From positions 1 through 9,884 of the forward strand of contig CACZYN010000055.1 in assembly GCA_902785445.1 (NCBI GenBank): 9,884 nucleotides of DNA, read 5' to 3'. A program made the translations under genes and the position numbers. Of this stretch, positions 1 to 6,839 are shown one piece after another (within the stretch, counting starts at the first letter, position 1; each line of letters begins with the position of its first letter). The notes below the pieces were generated by a model. It worked only from the letters and a program-made list of their open reading frames with translations, made no database searches and was not told the DNA's origin. This DNA is from an uncultured Anaerovibrio sp. Its GTDB lineage: Bacteria > Bacillota > Negativicutes > Selenomonadales > Selenomonadaceae.

Positions 1-748
1 CTTCACTTTTCAAAGCCGAAAATCTGGTATCAGCACTGGGCATATTTCTGATAACTATTTCCTCAGATTCTGCTTTCTCCCCATGATACTTTTCAAAGCG
101 TTTTAGACGGACAATCTGTCCAATTTTATTTTCTTCAATGTAAAATGGTCCGGTTCCAATAGCAAAACCTGAAAAATTTCCCTCATCATCAAAACATTTA
201 GGTGAATACATGGCACTGCCAAAATTCATCATATTGTACAACTGATTAATATTAGGCTTGGAAAAGGTAAATTCAACGGTATAATCATCTACTTTTTTTA
301 CCCCTACAAGCCCTGGATAGAAATTATTTATATCCAAATTATAGAAATTAGATTTCTTTAACCCTTTCTTCATACGTTCAATATTATCAATGACTGACTG
401 CGCATTGAACGTAGATTCGTCATGGAACTTAACACCCTTTTTTAGATGGAATAGCCAGCGTTTACCATCATCCAGCATTTCCCAGCTTTCTGCCAGGCAA
501 GGCTTTGGTAGCCCTGTTGACTCATCATTTGTAATTAATGGTTCCCATACTTCCAATATTTTGCTGCAATAAAAGCCATCCTTTTCTCCCGGAGCCAAAT
601 GCCTATACGCAGCCAAAACAACAGAATCGTTTCCGCTGTTACTACGAAAGCTGTTCATTTTATCGTTTCCGCATCCAGTCATAATGAACAAGCCAACAGA
701 AACCATCAAACATAATAATAAAGCTTTATTCTTCCAGCCCATAACCAT
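1..748 (-). CDS. NikA-like ABC transporter substrate-binding lipoprotein (SBP_bac_5 family), C-terminus cut by window edge
   Basis: About 249 residues are visible; the reading frame runs off base 1. I translated the minus strand by hand. The N-terminus is a short basic stretch, a hydrophobic segment and a lipobox ending MTGC (Cys about residue 26), so this is an exported lipoprotein. The mature part follows the peptide/nickel binding-protein pattern: an early EPLI segment, then LAESWE, then DGKRWLFHLKKGVKFHD, a stretch ending in a run like VDDYTVEFTFSKP, and later IGTGPFYIEENK followed by GEKAESEEIVIRNMP and ADTRFSALKSE. The IGTGP block and what follows resemble E. coli NikA (nickel) more than oligopeptide-binding proteins, by memory of that family. 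Partner permease and ATPase genes would lie left of the window. The start is uncertain: ATG at 748, 742 or 766 are in frame and none has a strong Shine-Dalgarno; 748 is a compromise. It lies 82 bases after the TonB receptor stop, behind a hairpin. The substrate (nickel, cobalt, metallophore or peptide) is inferred. Confidence 0.82.
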   Translation of the reverse strand, partial: MVMGWKNKALLLCLMVSVGLFIMTGCGNDKMNSFRSNSGNDSVVLAAYRHLAPGEKDGFYCSKILEVWEPLITNDESTGLPKPCLAESWEMLDDGKRWLFHLKKGVKFHDESTFNAQSVIDNIERMKKGLKKSNFYNLDINNFYPGLVGVKKVDDYTVEFTFSKPNINQLYNMMNFGSAMYSPKCFDDEGNFSGFAIGTGPFYIEENKIGQIVRLKRFEKYHGEKAESEEIVIRNMPSADTRFSALKSE

Positions 749-777
749 CACCAATAACAAGCACATTAAATACCACA

Positions 778-808
778 AAAGGGTGCAGCAAAACATGAAG
801 CACCCTTT
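778..808 (-). terminator. Hairpin after TonB receptor, weak U-tract
   Basis: A 9-bp perfect stem (AAAGGGTGC / GCACCCTTT) with a 13-base loop lies 22 bases after the receptor stop codon. On the minus strand it is followed only by TTTTG, partly inside the stem, so it looks like an inefficient intrinsic terminator. It sits just upstream of the binding-protein start and leaves almost no room for a separate promoter, so partial readthrough into that gene is plausible. Confidence 0.7.
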
Positions 809-830
809 GTATCAACACAATATAATATTA

Positions 831-2966
831 TCAAATATCCAAGGACATGGAAAGAGCAAAGGTTCTTGGAGTGGAGAGATAGATATTGTTATCCCCACGG
901 GAAACCATCCAATAATCCTTGTTAAACACATTGTAGCAGGTCAAGCTAAACTTAGCTGGACAAGAACCCAACTTAGTCTTATACTCAATACCCAAATCAA
1001 TGACATTGTAAGCCGGGGAAGAGAATTTTTCATTGAGAATTGTAGCACTTCCCACGTAATTCCATCTGCCGAAGGCAGCAAACTGATTATCAGCATCATA
1101 ACGGGCGGTAAGGGAACCAGTCCATTTTGGTGTACCATCTACAGTAATACCATCCTGTAAGCCGCGGGCAGTTCTGTCCTTAACTGCGTTAAGATATGCT
1201 ATTCCAGCAGCAAAGTTCCATTTGGAAGCTACACGTCCGCTAACAGAGAATTCTACGCCCTTATGATTAACGCGACCGTCCTGCAGGAAATAAGTTCCAT
1301 CTGCCTTATCTACTGCAATGTTGTTAGCCTGGGAAATATCAAAATAACTTAAAGTGGTTACTACACCGTTGTTAAATTTGTATTTAACGCCGATTTCATT
1401 CTGCTTGGTCTTGGCTGGAGCAAGAATTTCGCCAGCATTCTGATATGTAGTACCTACAACTGTACCACCATCAAAATTCTCCGAATGGCTGGCATAAACA
1501 GAGAAATTCTCCATTGGACTGTACATTATGCCATAAGTTGGGCAGTTAGCGCTACTATCAACGGTACTGGTATGCTTACCAGTTGCAGCGGAATATGCGT
1601 CCACATGGGACTCATGTCTGTGAATTCCCAGCATAACGTCCATCTTGCCATAAGTCATGGTATCGGCAATATTGATACCACTCATATGGGTCTTGTTGGT
1701 AAGCCCATAGGCATAATCAGTTGGTGGGTCAATAAGCTGATTGATTACACCGGTAAAGATATTGCCTGTGCCCAAAGGAGTGGTAATACTAGCTTTAGTG
1801 GCATAACGAGTACGCCATGCTTTATCTATGGCCACAGTAATATCATGCTTAACCACACCAGTTTCTACCTTACCGTTTACACCCAACTGAGCGTAGGTGG
1901 CATTCTGTGGAGTGGTAGTCCGCTGACTGTTAAGGTTAAAATCACCAGCATCATTAAGGATAGTTATAGCACTATTCTGGTACATAACATTTTTATCCAG
2001 CTTGTTCCCCATATAGCCAAAATTACCAAACCATTTCCAAGAATCATTCATCTTCTGTTCATGGTTCAAAATTGCCATCCAGCCATAAGAACTCTTTACC
2101 TGACCACGATAACCATAATCACCACTTGGATTTGGTACATCTGGGAACCTGGTAATTGCACCACCTAATTTAAACCAACGCTGACCACCGGTGACTTCAT
2201 TTTGACGATAACCAGTGAACAGATTTGTTGTGCTCTTGCTGCCCTTATAATCAACATTCAAATAAATACTGGATGCATTGATTTTTTGGCCAGTTACCGC
2301 AGTTTCACCGTTTACCTTCTCCAAGTTGAAGCGGAAACCCCACTCTTTATTCTTGCCAGTACGGAAGCTGGAATCGAAATATCCGCCAATCATTCCCTTA
2401 CCAGTATGAGTAAGCGTAATTCTATTAAAATCATCATGGGCTCTCTTAGTAACGAAATTCACCAAGCCACCAGCTGCATTTGACTCATAATGAGTACCGG
2501 TACCACCAATACCGCTATTTGGTCCAGCTACAACATCTATCTGCTCAACAACGTGCAAAGGGGCATTAAACTGGGTAAACATGTCTGGGACACCATTTAC
2601 ATAGGAGCTGCTGCCGTTTGCCCGGAAACCACGAAGTAAAAAATCATTATGCAATACACTGCCGGTAGCCCGAATAGATGGGGAACCAGACAAAACACTA
2701 TCCAATGGCTGGGTTGGATTGCCAAATTCTTCTACAGTTTTTTCAGTAATATTGGTGGTAGTAAAAGGAACCTTCATGGTATCCTTGTTGCCCAAAATAC
2801 CAACACTACCATTTTCAGTCACATAACCATCCTTTTCTGCATCTCCATAGATAGTTACATTTTCATCACCAAAATCGTTCGCATCAGCAGCATAAACCGG
2901 TATAGTTATTGAACCAGCGGCCAAAGCCGTCAATACTGCCAGGGTAAGCCATTTTTTCTTCTCCAT
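831..2966 (-). CDS. TonB-dependent outer-membrane receptor under cobalamin riboswitch control
   Basis: A 711-residue outer-membrane beta-barrel receptor driven by TonB/ExbBD. The start is ATG at 2966, 8 bases after GGAGG; the in-frame ATG at 2972 is too close to that site and the TTG at 2981 overlaps it. Residues 1-26 form a signal peptide (basic MEKKKW, hydrophobic core, cleavage likely after VYA). DENVTIYG (about 34-41) is a TonB-box candidate. The plug covers roughly 60-175, with DFLLRGFRANGSSSYVNGVPD and then IDVVAGPNSGIGG and AAGGLVNFVTKRA, the usual plug signature. The rest is barrel, with a C-terminal strand PRTFALSMSLDI; the family usually ends in an aromatic residue, but here the last is Ile. 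Plug style and size resemble siderophore receptors more than the smaller E. coli BtuB. The 5' leader carries a cobalamin riboswitch, so the cargo is probably a cobamide or a cobalt/nickel chelate (inference). Confidence 0.93.
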   Translation of the reverse strand: MEKKKWLTLAVLTALAAGSITIPVYAADANDFGDENVTIYGDAEKDGYVTENGSVGILGNKDTMKVPFTTTNITEKTVEEFGNPTQPLDSVLSGSPSIRATGSVLHNDFLLRGFRANGSSSYVNGVPDMFTQFNAPLHVVEQIDVVAGPNSGIGGTGTHYESNAAGGLVNFVTKRAHDDFNRITLTHTGKGMIGGYFDSSFRTGKNKEWGFRFNLEKVNGETAVTGQKINASSIYLNVDYKGSKSTTNLFTGYRQNEVTGGQRWFKLGGAITRFPDVPNPSGDYGYRGQVKSSYGWMAILNHEQKMNDSWKWFGNFGYMGNKLDKNVMYQNSAITILNDAGDFNLNSQRTTTPQNATYAQLGVNGKVETGVVKHDITVAIDKAWRTRYATKASITTPLGTGNIFTGVINQLIDPPTDYAYGLTNKTHMSGINIADTMTYGKMDVMLGIHRHESHVDAYSAATGKHTSTVDSSANCPTYGIMYSPMENFSVYASHSENFDGGTVVGTTYQNAGEILAPAKTKQNEIGVKYKFNNGVVTTLSYFDISQANNIAVDKADGTYFLQDGRVNHKGVEFSVSGRVASKWNFAAGIAYLNAVKDRTARGLQDGITVDGTPKWTGSLTARYDADNQFAAFGRWNYVGSATILNEKFSSPAYNVIDLGIEYKTKLGSCPAKFSLTCYNVFNKDYWMVSRGDNNIYLSTPRTFALSMSLDI

Positions 2967-2983
2967 TATCATATCCTCCAAAA

Positions 2984-3015
2984 TAAAAAAACCTTTCTGC
3001 CACAGACAAAAAGGT
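2984..3015 (-). terminator. Riboswitch-linked intrinsic terminator before the TonB receptor
   Basis: On the minus strand ACCTTTTTG pairs with CAGAAAGGT (9 bp including one G-U) around a 7-base loop, followed by seven T and ATTTT. It ends immediately before the GGAGG of the receptor. Between it and the aptamer (3016-3073) further inverted segments exist (TTGCAT/ATGCAA, and TTCTG/CAGAA) that could form a competing structure. This is the expected expression platform: cobalamin bound, transcription stops. Confidence 0.8.
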
Positions 3016-3073
3016 ATAATTGCATCAAAAATGCTGCCCTTCTGTCACTCGCAGAATGCAACCAATATCACAA

Positions 3074-3224
3074 ATATAGGCAGTTCTTCTGGCTCTGCTT
3101 CATAGCTTGCTTTGCCTTCCCAGTTTTACCCAGTGACATAAATAAAGCTCGCTCTGCATTACAGCGGCGGGACCGCATCGGCTTGTACCGATTTCTCTAT
3201 TAAGCTCAACATGAGCACCTATAT
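3074..3224 (-). promoter_or_regulatory. Cobalamin (B12) riboswitch aptamer
   Basis: Read on the minus strand, the element has the ordered landmarks of the cobalamin aptamer. P1 is ATATAGG (3224-3218) pairing with CCTATAT (3080-3074). Then come AATAGAGAAATCGGT-ACAAGCCGAT, GCGGTCCCGCCGCTGTAA, a GTCACTGGG segment, CTGGGAAGGC, and the terminal B12-box-like AGCCAGAAGAACTGCC (3094-3079). Each matches the consensus known for this family with small substitutions. The aptamer is followed by an intrinsic terminator, so ligand binding should switch the receptor off. The exact ligand (adenosyl-, methyl- or hydroxocobalamin) cannot be told from sequence alone. Confidence 0.93.
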
Positions 3225-3254
3225 CGCATATTTATATTATGTTAAGACTGTGTA

Positions 3255-3283
3255 AGTATATATAATTTTATCTATTGTGTCAA
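3255..3283 (-). promoter_or_regulatory. Sigma-70/SigA promoter of the riboswitch-receptor transcript
   Basis: On the minus strand the -35 is a perfect TTGACA (3283-3278), followed by a 17-base spacer and -10 TATACT (3260-3255). Transcription should begin near 3248, about 25 bases before the riboswitch P1 stem. The spacing and position fit the downstream aptamer exactly. Confidence 0.88.
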
Positions 3284-3308
3284 GTTTTGATAAAAAACAC
3301 AAAATAAT

Positions 3309-3342
3309 AGACTGATACAACAATCTCTCATTGCATCAGCCT
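3309..3342 (-). terminator. Intrinsic terminator of the nucleotidase operon
   Basis: On the minus strand AGGCTGATGCAA pairs with TTGTATCAGTCT (12 bp with two G-U pairs), a 10-base loop, then a T-rich tail ATTATTTTGTGTTTTTT. It lies about 31 bases after the nucleotidase stop and just upstream of the receptor promoter, so the two transcripts are separate. Confidence 0.82.
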
Positions 3343-3373
3343 ATAACACATTCTATATTAGTATATTTAATTT

Positions 3374-4990
3374 TTAAGAGATAATCTTAATTCTTCCCTG
3401 AGCCTTGGTAAACTCCGGAGTGATTTTGCCATGGAGTCGGTCGGTAATGTATTTCTGCAAGCTATCGCAGTCAACAATCCCCAACATTTCACATTTAATG
3501 ATGGCACCATCCTCGGTAAGAGCACCATAGCTGTCGCCGCCTTCAATGATGAAATCATTGACGATAATCCGATATTCCGCATTTGCGTCAAATGGCTTAC
3601 CGCCCACGGACTTAATGGTAACGCGGCTGCCAGGTTTGGCCGGGCTGTAGAACAAGGACTCCGGATACTGTGGTCCCTTTTCATATGGAACAGTCAAATT
3701 CAAGGTGAATTCTATACCGGTTACCTGTGGGAAGCCGCCCATTTCCCCTGGGGTATTCTGGGTGCATGCCTCTAATACTTCCAACAGTTTGGAGCCTTTA
3801 ATGGTGATCACACCCAATTCATTTTCGAATGGGAATACGGCCTGAATATCCTTAACCTTTATTTTACCGGCATTGATTCCGGTTCTAACAGCACCGCCGT
3901 TTATCATCCCGGCATCAGCATGGTTATCCTTGCCCAGCTGTTGATTACCGCTCCAGAAGAGAGCATCAGCACAGAAATCACCCAAAGCAGTTTCCTGGCT
4001 TCTCAACCCTGGCATCCGGGCCCCATCAAGAGCCTCAACTACTTCGCCCACTGTAGTTCCCAGCTTCTGGTCGATGGCATAAGAGGTATTGTTTACAAGC
4101 TTTTCCACATTCTTGTCCGCCTGGGTGTACTTGCCCACTGGAATGAGGTTTTCCTGCCACTGGCCATTTACATAGGTAATGCAGCCCAAATTCTTGGTAT
4201 GACAGCCAGTTTCTACCCGAAGGGTCCGGCCAATCAGATCATTTTTCACAGTGTGGTCGTGACCATCGATGAAAATATCAATACCATTTACATGCTCAAT
4301 TACATCCTCGGAGCGACTGCCGGCACAGCCATCTTCGCTGCCCATGTGACCAATAACAACGATCAGGTCACATTTCTGCTTCTGCAGCTCGTTTACATAC
4401 ATCTGAGTGCACTCGTACAGGGACTGCCCCTCCAAAAACTTCAGGCTGGCCACATAGGATGGACGGGCACTGGTCTTGGAGGCTGGGGTAGTCATGCCTA
4501 TAACACCAATCTTCCCATAAGGCTTTTCCAGAATAATATACGGCTTCACCAGCGTCTGACTGGTTTCCTCGTTGATGACGTTACAGGAAATGAACGGGAA
4601 CTTGGCTTCCTTCATTCTCTGGGCCTGAACCTCCAGACCATAATCAAATTCGTGATTGCCAAAGGTGGCGGCGTCATAGCCCACCCCATTCATGTAGTTA
4701 ATAACCGACTTACCCTTGTCAAACTTGGCCAAATCATTACCCTGAATGAAATCCCCTGCATCCAGCATAATTACATCATAGCCTTTGGCCTGCATGTCTT
4801 TCTTGATTTGAGCAATAACCGGCATACCGATATGCTCAGCATCACTGCGGTCATAGCCGTGACTGTCATTGGTGTGCAAAATCATCACCTTGCTGAAATC
4901 AGCGGCGAACACCGTCTGACAAAGCAGCAAAAAGGTCACCAAAAACAAGTAAAGGGACCGCTTCAAAATCTTTTCTTCCCGAAAATTCAT
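3374..4990 (-). CDS. Exported 5'-nucleotidase / 2',3'-cyclic phosphodiesterase family metallophosphoesterase
   Basis: A 538-residue two-domain enzyme of the UshA/YfkN type that removes phosphate from nucleotides outside the cytoplasm. A signal peptide spans about 1-29 (KRSLYLFLVTFLLLC, cleavage likely after VFA), with no lipobox and no sortase motif. The N-terminal metallophosphoesterase domain shows all metal-binding motifs: HTNDSHG (39-45), GD (79-80), GNHEFDYG (111-118), IGHMG (213-217) and DGHDHT (242-247). The C-terminal 5'-nucleotidase domain (about 305-510) has NGGAVRTGI (364-372), FPFENEL (386-392) and GGDSY (484-488), segments that bind the base and substrate in the family. The ATG at 4990 follows AAGGGGG by about 11 bases and lies 17 bases after the adenosyltransferase stop, so the two are co-transcribed. 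It is the last operon gene. Natural substrate unknown; a role in stripping phosphate from nucleotides or nucleotide-containing cofactors in the periplasm is inferred. Confidence 0.92.
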   Translation of the reverse strand: MNFREEKILKRSLYLFLVTFLLLCQTVFAADFSKVMILHTNDSHGYDRSDAEHIGMPVIAQIKKDMQAKGYDVIMLDAGDFIQGNDLAKFDKGKSVINYMNGVGYDAATFGNHEFDYGLEVQAQRMKEAKFPFISCNVINEETSQTLVKPYIILEKPYGKIGVIGMTTPASKTSARPSYVASLKFLEGQSLYECTQMYVNELQKQKCDLIVVIGHMGSEDGCAGSRSEDVIEHVNGIDIFIDGHDHTVKNDLIGRTLRVETGCHTKNLGCITYVNGQWQENLIPVGKYTQADKNVEKLVNNTSYAIDQKLGTTVGEVVEALDGARMPGLRSQETALGDFCADALFWSGNQQLGKDNHADAGMINGGAVRTGINAGKIKVKDIQAVFPFENELGVITIKGSKLLEVLEACTQNTPGEMGGFPQVTGIEFTLNLTVPYEKGPQYPESLFYSPAKPGSRVTIKSVGGKPFDANAEYRIIVNDFIIEGGDSYGALTEDGAIIKCEMLGIVDCDSLQKYITDRLHGKITPEFTKAQGRIKIIS

Positions 4991-5007
4991 TTACCTAAAT
5001 CCCCCTT

Positions 5008-5577
5008 TTAATTTTCTATGCCCTTACGGGCTTCTACCCCTTTATTATAATAATGCCTTACCTCCTGCATATCTGTGATGAGATCAGCCCGCTCCAACAG
5101 CCACTCCGGAGCGTTGCGCCCTGTGCAGACCACCTCCGTCTCCAGCAGACAATCCAGCAAGGACTCGATGGACTGACGATCAATCAAGTCAAAAAACAGG
5201 GCCACATTCACCTCATCCAGCACCAGCAGGTCCGGCTTCATCCCCAGTATTCTAACTTTGGCCTGGTTAAATTCCGTTTTTATCATCTTAACATAATCAG
5301 CCGGGGGCTTACCATGAGGAAATACGACTATATTATCGCCCCACTGTTTTAATTGTTCCTCATCCAACATCCCTTCCTCAGCTACAAAAAACGGCTTGCC
5401 AGTGGTTTCCAATATTAGCTGTGGGGCGAATTTTTTTAACAAGGTCTGCTCACTATAAGCAAGGCTTTTCATAAATTGGAGGAAAAAAACCTTGTGACCA
5501 GCCCCCAGACTCCGCACTGCCAATCCGATAGCTGCCGTAGTTTTTCCTTTCCCCTTGCCAGTATATATCTGAAGCAT
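5008..5577 (-). CDS. cobO: Corrinoid adenosyltransferase (CobA/CobO/BtuR family)
   Basis: A 189-residue cytoplasmic enzyme that transfers the adenosyl group of ATP to reduced cobalt of cob(I)alamin or cobinamide to make the coenzyme form. The N-terminal P-loop YTGKGKGKTT (5-14) starts right after the initiator, as is typical. LVLDEVNVAL (118-127) is the Walker-B-like family motif, and the C-terminal CTGRNAPEWLLERADLITDM followed by EVRHYYNKGVEARKGIE (to 188) is the family's hallmark ending. Length is normal. I chose the ATG at 5577 because GGGGA lies 7 bases upstream; a TTG start at 5610 would add 11 unconserved residues and overlap the uspA stop. Sits 22 bases after the UspA-like gene and 17 before the nucleotidase. 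Could serve de novo synthesis or salvage; with no cobalamin synthesis gene in view and a B12-controlled receptor nearby, salvage is the simpler inference. Confidence 0.95.
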   Translation of the reverse strand: MLQIYTGKGKGKTTAAIGLAVRSLGAGHKVFFLQFMKSLAYSEQTLLKKFAPQLILETTGKPFFVAEEGMLDEEQLKQWGDNIVVFPHGKPPADYVKMIKTEFNQAKVRILGMKPDLLVLDEVNVALFFDLIDRQSIESLLDCLLETEVVCTGRNAPEWLLERADLITDMQEVRHYYNKGVEARKGIEN

Positions 5578-5599
5578 TTTATTTTCCCCAAATATTTGA

Positions 5600-6013
5600 T
5601 TATTTAGCAATCAGTACCGAGCAAGGTGCCTGTTCCAGCACATTGCGGCTCACACTGCCCATGAGAATGCCTTCTACCAAACTAAGGCCACGGCTGCCCA
5701 TGACAATTATATCCACGGTATTGTCCTTAGCATAATCCACTATCCGCTCATAAGGAATACCTACCTCCAGAACGGTTTCACAATCCAATCCTTCCGGTAT
5801 TTTTCCCTTTATTTCCCCTAAAATCCGGTTACCTTCCTCTGTCAGGGAATCGATGATTTCCTGACAAAGATGAACGGAAATAGCCGCCTGTTGAATATTT
5901 ACCACGAAATAAAAAATCAATTTACCCTTTTCCAGCTGAGCCATGCGAATAGCCTGGGTTATGGCCTTTTCGGATTCAACTGAGCCGTCCACCGGCACTA
6001 AAATCTTAAACAT
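5600..6013 (-). CDS. Universal stress protein (UspA family), ATP-binding type
   Basis: A 137-residue single-domain Usp protein. It starts MFKILVPVDGS with the conserved Asp9, and carries the complete ATP-binding motif G-2x-G-9x-G-S (G106, G109, G119-S120) followed by VSRNVLEQAPCSVLIAK, the standard C-terminal strand. Such proteins form dimers and bind ATP; their cellular targets are usually unknown. The start at 6013 has GGAGG six bases upstream; the longer reading from 6064 would add 17 non-conserved residues and overlap the preceding gene. It lies 37 bases after the DUF4867-type gene and 22 before cobO, so it belongs to the same operon. No sequence feature ties it to corrinoid metabolism; the link is positional only. 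Confidence 0.93.
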   Translation of the reverse strand: MFKILVPVDGSVESEKAITQAIRMAQLEKGKLIFYFVVNIQQAAISVHLCQEIIDSLTEEGNRILGEIKGKIPEGLDCETVLEVGIPYERIVDYAKDNTVDIIVMGSRGLSLVEGILMGSVSRNVLEQAPCSVLIAK

Positions 6014-6050
6014 ACAATCCCTCCGTTCATACTTACACAAGACAATATGT

Positions 6051-6683
6051 CTATTCTCGGCCAAAATCAGCCAAGGTTAAATTCTTACCGATAAGCCGGC
6101 CTACCCGACCAGTTTCTCCACTCTCCGGGTGCACTAACAGCCATTTATTTCTGGCAAAGAGCATAGCTGCTTCCCCTTGGGCTGCGGGAACAGCCTGTAA
6201 GGGTTCATTGGTACCTCTTGGTAAAACCACTCCGCTGCGAAATTCCTGATCATTAACACCACAGGGAGCATAATGCAAGGTGGTAGCGTAGATTTCTACC
6301 GCTGTTCCCTTGGGTACAAAAAATGCCTCTACCTGGGAGGTATTATAGGAATTATCCTGATAATCAATATCCTGCCGCTGGCCCACCATAAGAATCATAT
6401 CTGTACCAGCTATATTAATTTCCGAATCACGATGATATTCCAAGCCATTTAACTGGCTGTTAAAGCCATGGCACCAGCCAAACTCCACCGACATGCCACC
6501 ATATACCTGATTTTGGAACTCCTTGAAGAGCTCCATAGCTTCAAACTCGGGAACTGCAGCCTCATATTGCACTTCCTGTTTATCCACCGCTGGCATCGTA
6601 GCAACCTTGGACATAAACTCCGATACATCCAGATTCAATACACGGCCATAGGATTTAAAATCTGCATCCATTACTGTTTTCAT
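6051..6683 (-). CDS. Cupin-like protein of unknown function (DUF4867 type)
   Basis: A 210-residue soluble protein with no signal peptide or membrane segment. I believe it belongs to the DUF4867 family of Firmicutes, from memory of its pattern, not a search. The middle resembles a cupin: FGWCHGFN (68-75), NGLEYHRDSEIN (79-90, with His84 and Glu88), MVG (99-101), then VEAFFVPKGTAVE (118-130, the P-x-G turn) and LHYAPC (136-141, His137). His84, Glu88 and His137, perhaps with His72 or Glu82, could bind a metal, as in cupin enzymes. The C-terminal part (about 175-210) contains RNKWLLVHPESGE. First gene of the operon. The ATG at 6683 is 14 bases after GGAGG, unusually far; no other in-frame start fits better. 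Substrate unknown. Known cupin sugar isomerases and ureidoglycolate lyases show that such folds can be enzymes, but no specific activity is claimed. Confidence 0.8.
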   Translation of the reverse strand: MKTVMDADFKSYGRVLNLDVSEFMSKVATMPAVDKQEVQYEAAVPEFEAMELFKEFQNQVYGGMSVEFGWCHGFNSQLNGLEYHRDSEINIAGTDMILMVGQRQDIDYQDNSYNTSQVEAFFVPKGTAVEIYATTLHYAPCGVNDQEFRSGVVLPRGTNEPLQAVPAAQGEAAMLFARNKWLLVHPESGETGRVGRLIGKNLTLADFGRE

Positions 6684-6752
6684 TGTAAAACACCCAACCT
6701 CCTATCTTTCTAGAAATTAATTCGCCAAAAAACAATTCATTTCCTGCTGTAG

Positions 6753-6758
6753 ATTGTA
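6753..6758 (-). promoter_or_regulatory. Possible -10 element for the DUF4867-uspA-cobO-nucleotidase operon
   Basis: TACAAT on the minus strand matches five of six -10 consensus bases and would give a leader of about 60 bases. No good -35 is seen at 16-18 bases, so this is weak. The 123-base gap to thiD must hold divergent promoters, and this is the best candidate on this strand. Confidence 0.25.
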
Positions 6759-6766
6759 AAGTATTG

Positions 6767-6779
6767 TTATTGCCAATAA
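6767..6779. repeat. Small inverted repeat overlapping the thiD -35
   Basis: TTATTG-C-CAATAA is a perfect 6+1+6 palindrome centred at 6773, on top of the thiD -35 box and inside the divergent intergenic region. It could bind a dimeric regulator. Its arms are short and AT-rich, so chance is a real alternative. Confidence 0.3.
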
Positions 6780-6798
6780 ACCAGATCCGTTCTATACT
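6770..6798 (+). promoter_or_regulatory. Sigma-70/SigA promoter of thiD
   Basis: -35 TTGCCA (6770-6775), 17-base spacer, -10 TATACT (6793-6798). Transcription should start near 6805, leaving a leader of roughly 35 bases before the ATG at 6840. That is too short for a TPP riboswitch, and no THI-box sequence is seen. The -35 overlaps the inverted repeat TTATTG-C-CAATAA (6767-6779), a possible operator. Confidence 0.78.
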
Positions 6799-6839
6799 TT
6801 AGAGGTATGCTAAACAAATACGTTGTACGGAGGTATCGC

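Noticed and set aside
684..1160. 158-codon plus-strand frame across the receptor 3' end and the binding-protein start
   Set aside because: It overlaps two supported minus-strand genes and the hairpin between them; the translation has no family features.
1485..2168. 227-codon plus-strand frame inside the TonB receptor
   Set aside because: Antisense to clear barrel-coding sequence, low-complexity composition and no start signal.
831..2966. C-terminal frameshift in the TonB receptor because the last residue is Ile, not an aromatic
   Set aside because: The last strand PRTFALSMSLDI aligns in length and pattern with normal receptor ends, and a terminator-like hairpin follows; the gene looks complete.
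3920..5011. 363-codon open frame on the plus strand opposite the 5'-nucleotidase
   Set aside because: It lies entirely antisense to a gene whose motifs are all intact, shows no recognisable domain and has no ribosome binding site; it is a by-product of the codon use of the real gene.
6707..6735. TTGTTT-N17-TAGAAA as a promoter for the DUF4867 operon
   Set aside because: Only half of the -35 matches and the transcript would begin on or inside the GGAGG ribosome binding site.
6684..6839. TPP or cobalamin riboswitch upstream of thiD or of the cobO operon
   Set aside because: The gap is too short and contains none of the conserved aptamer segments on either strand.
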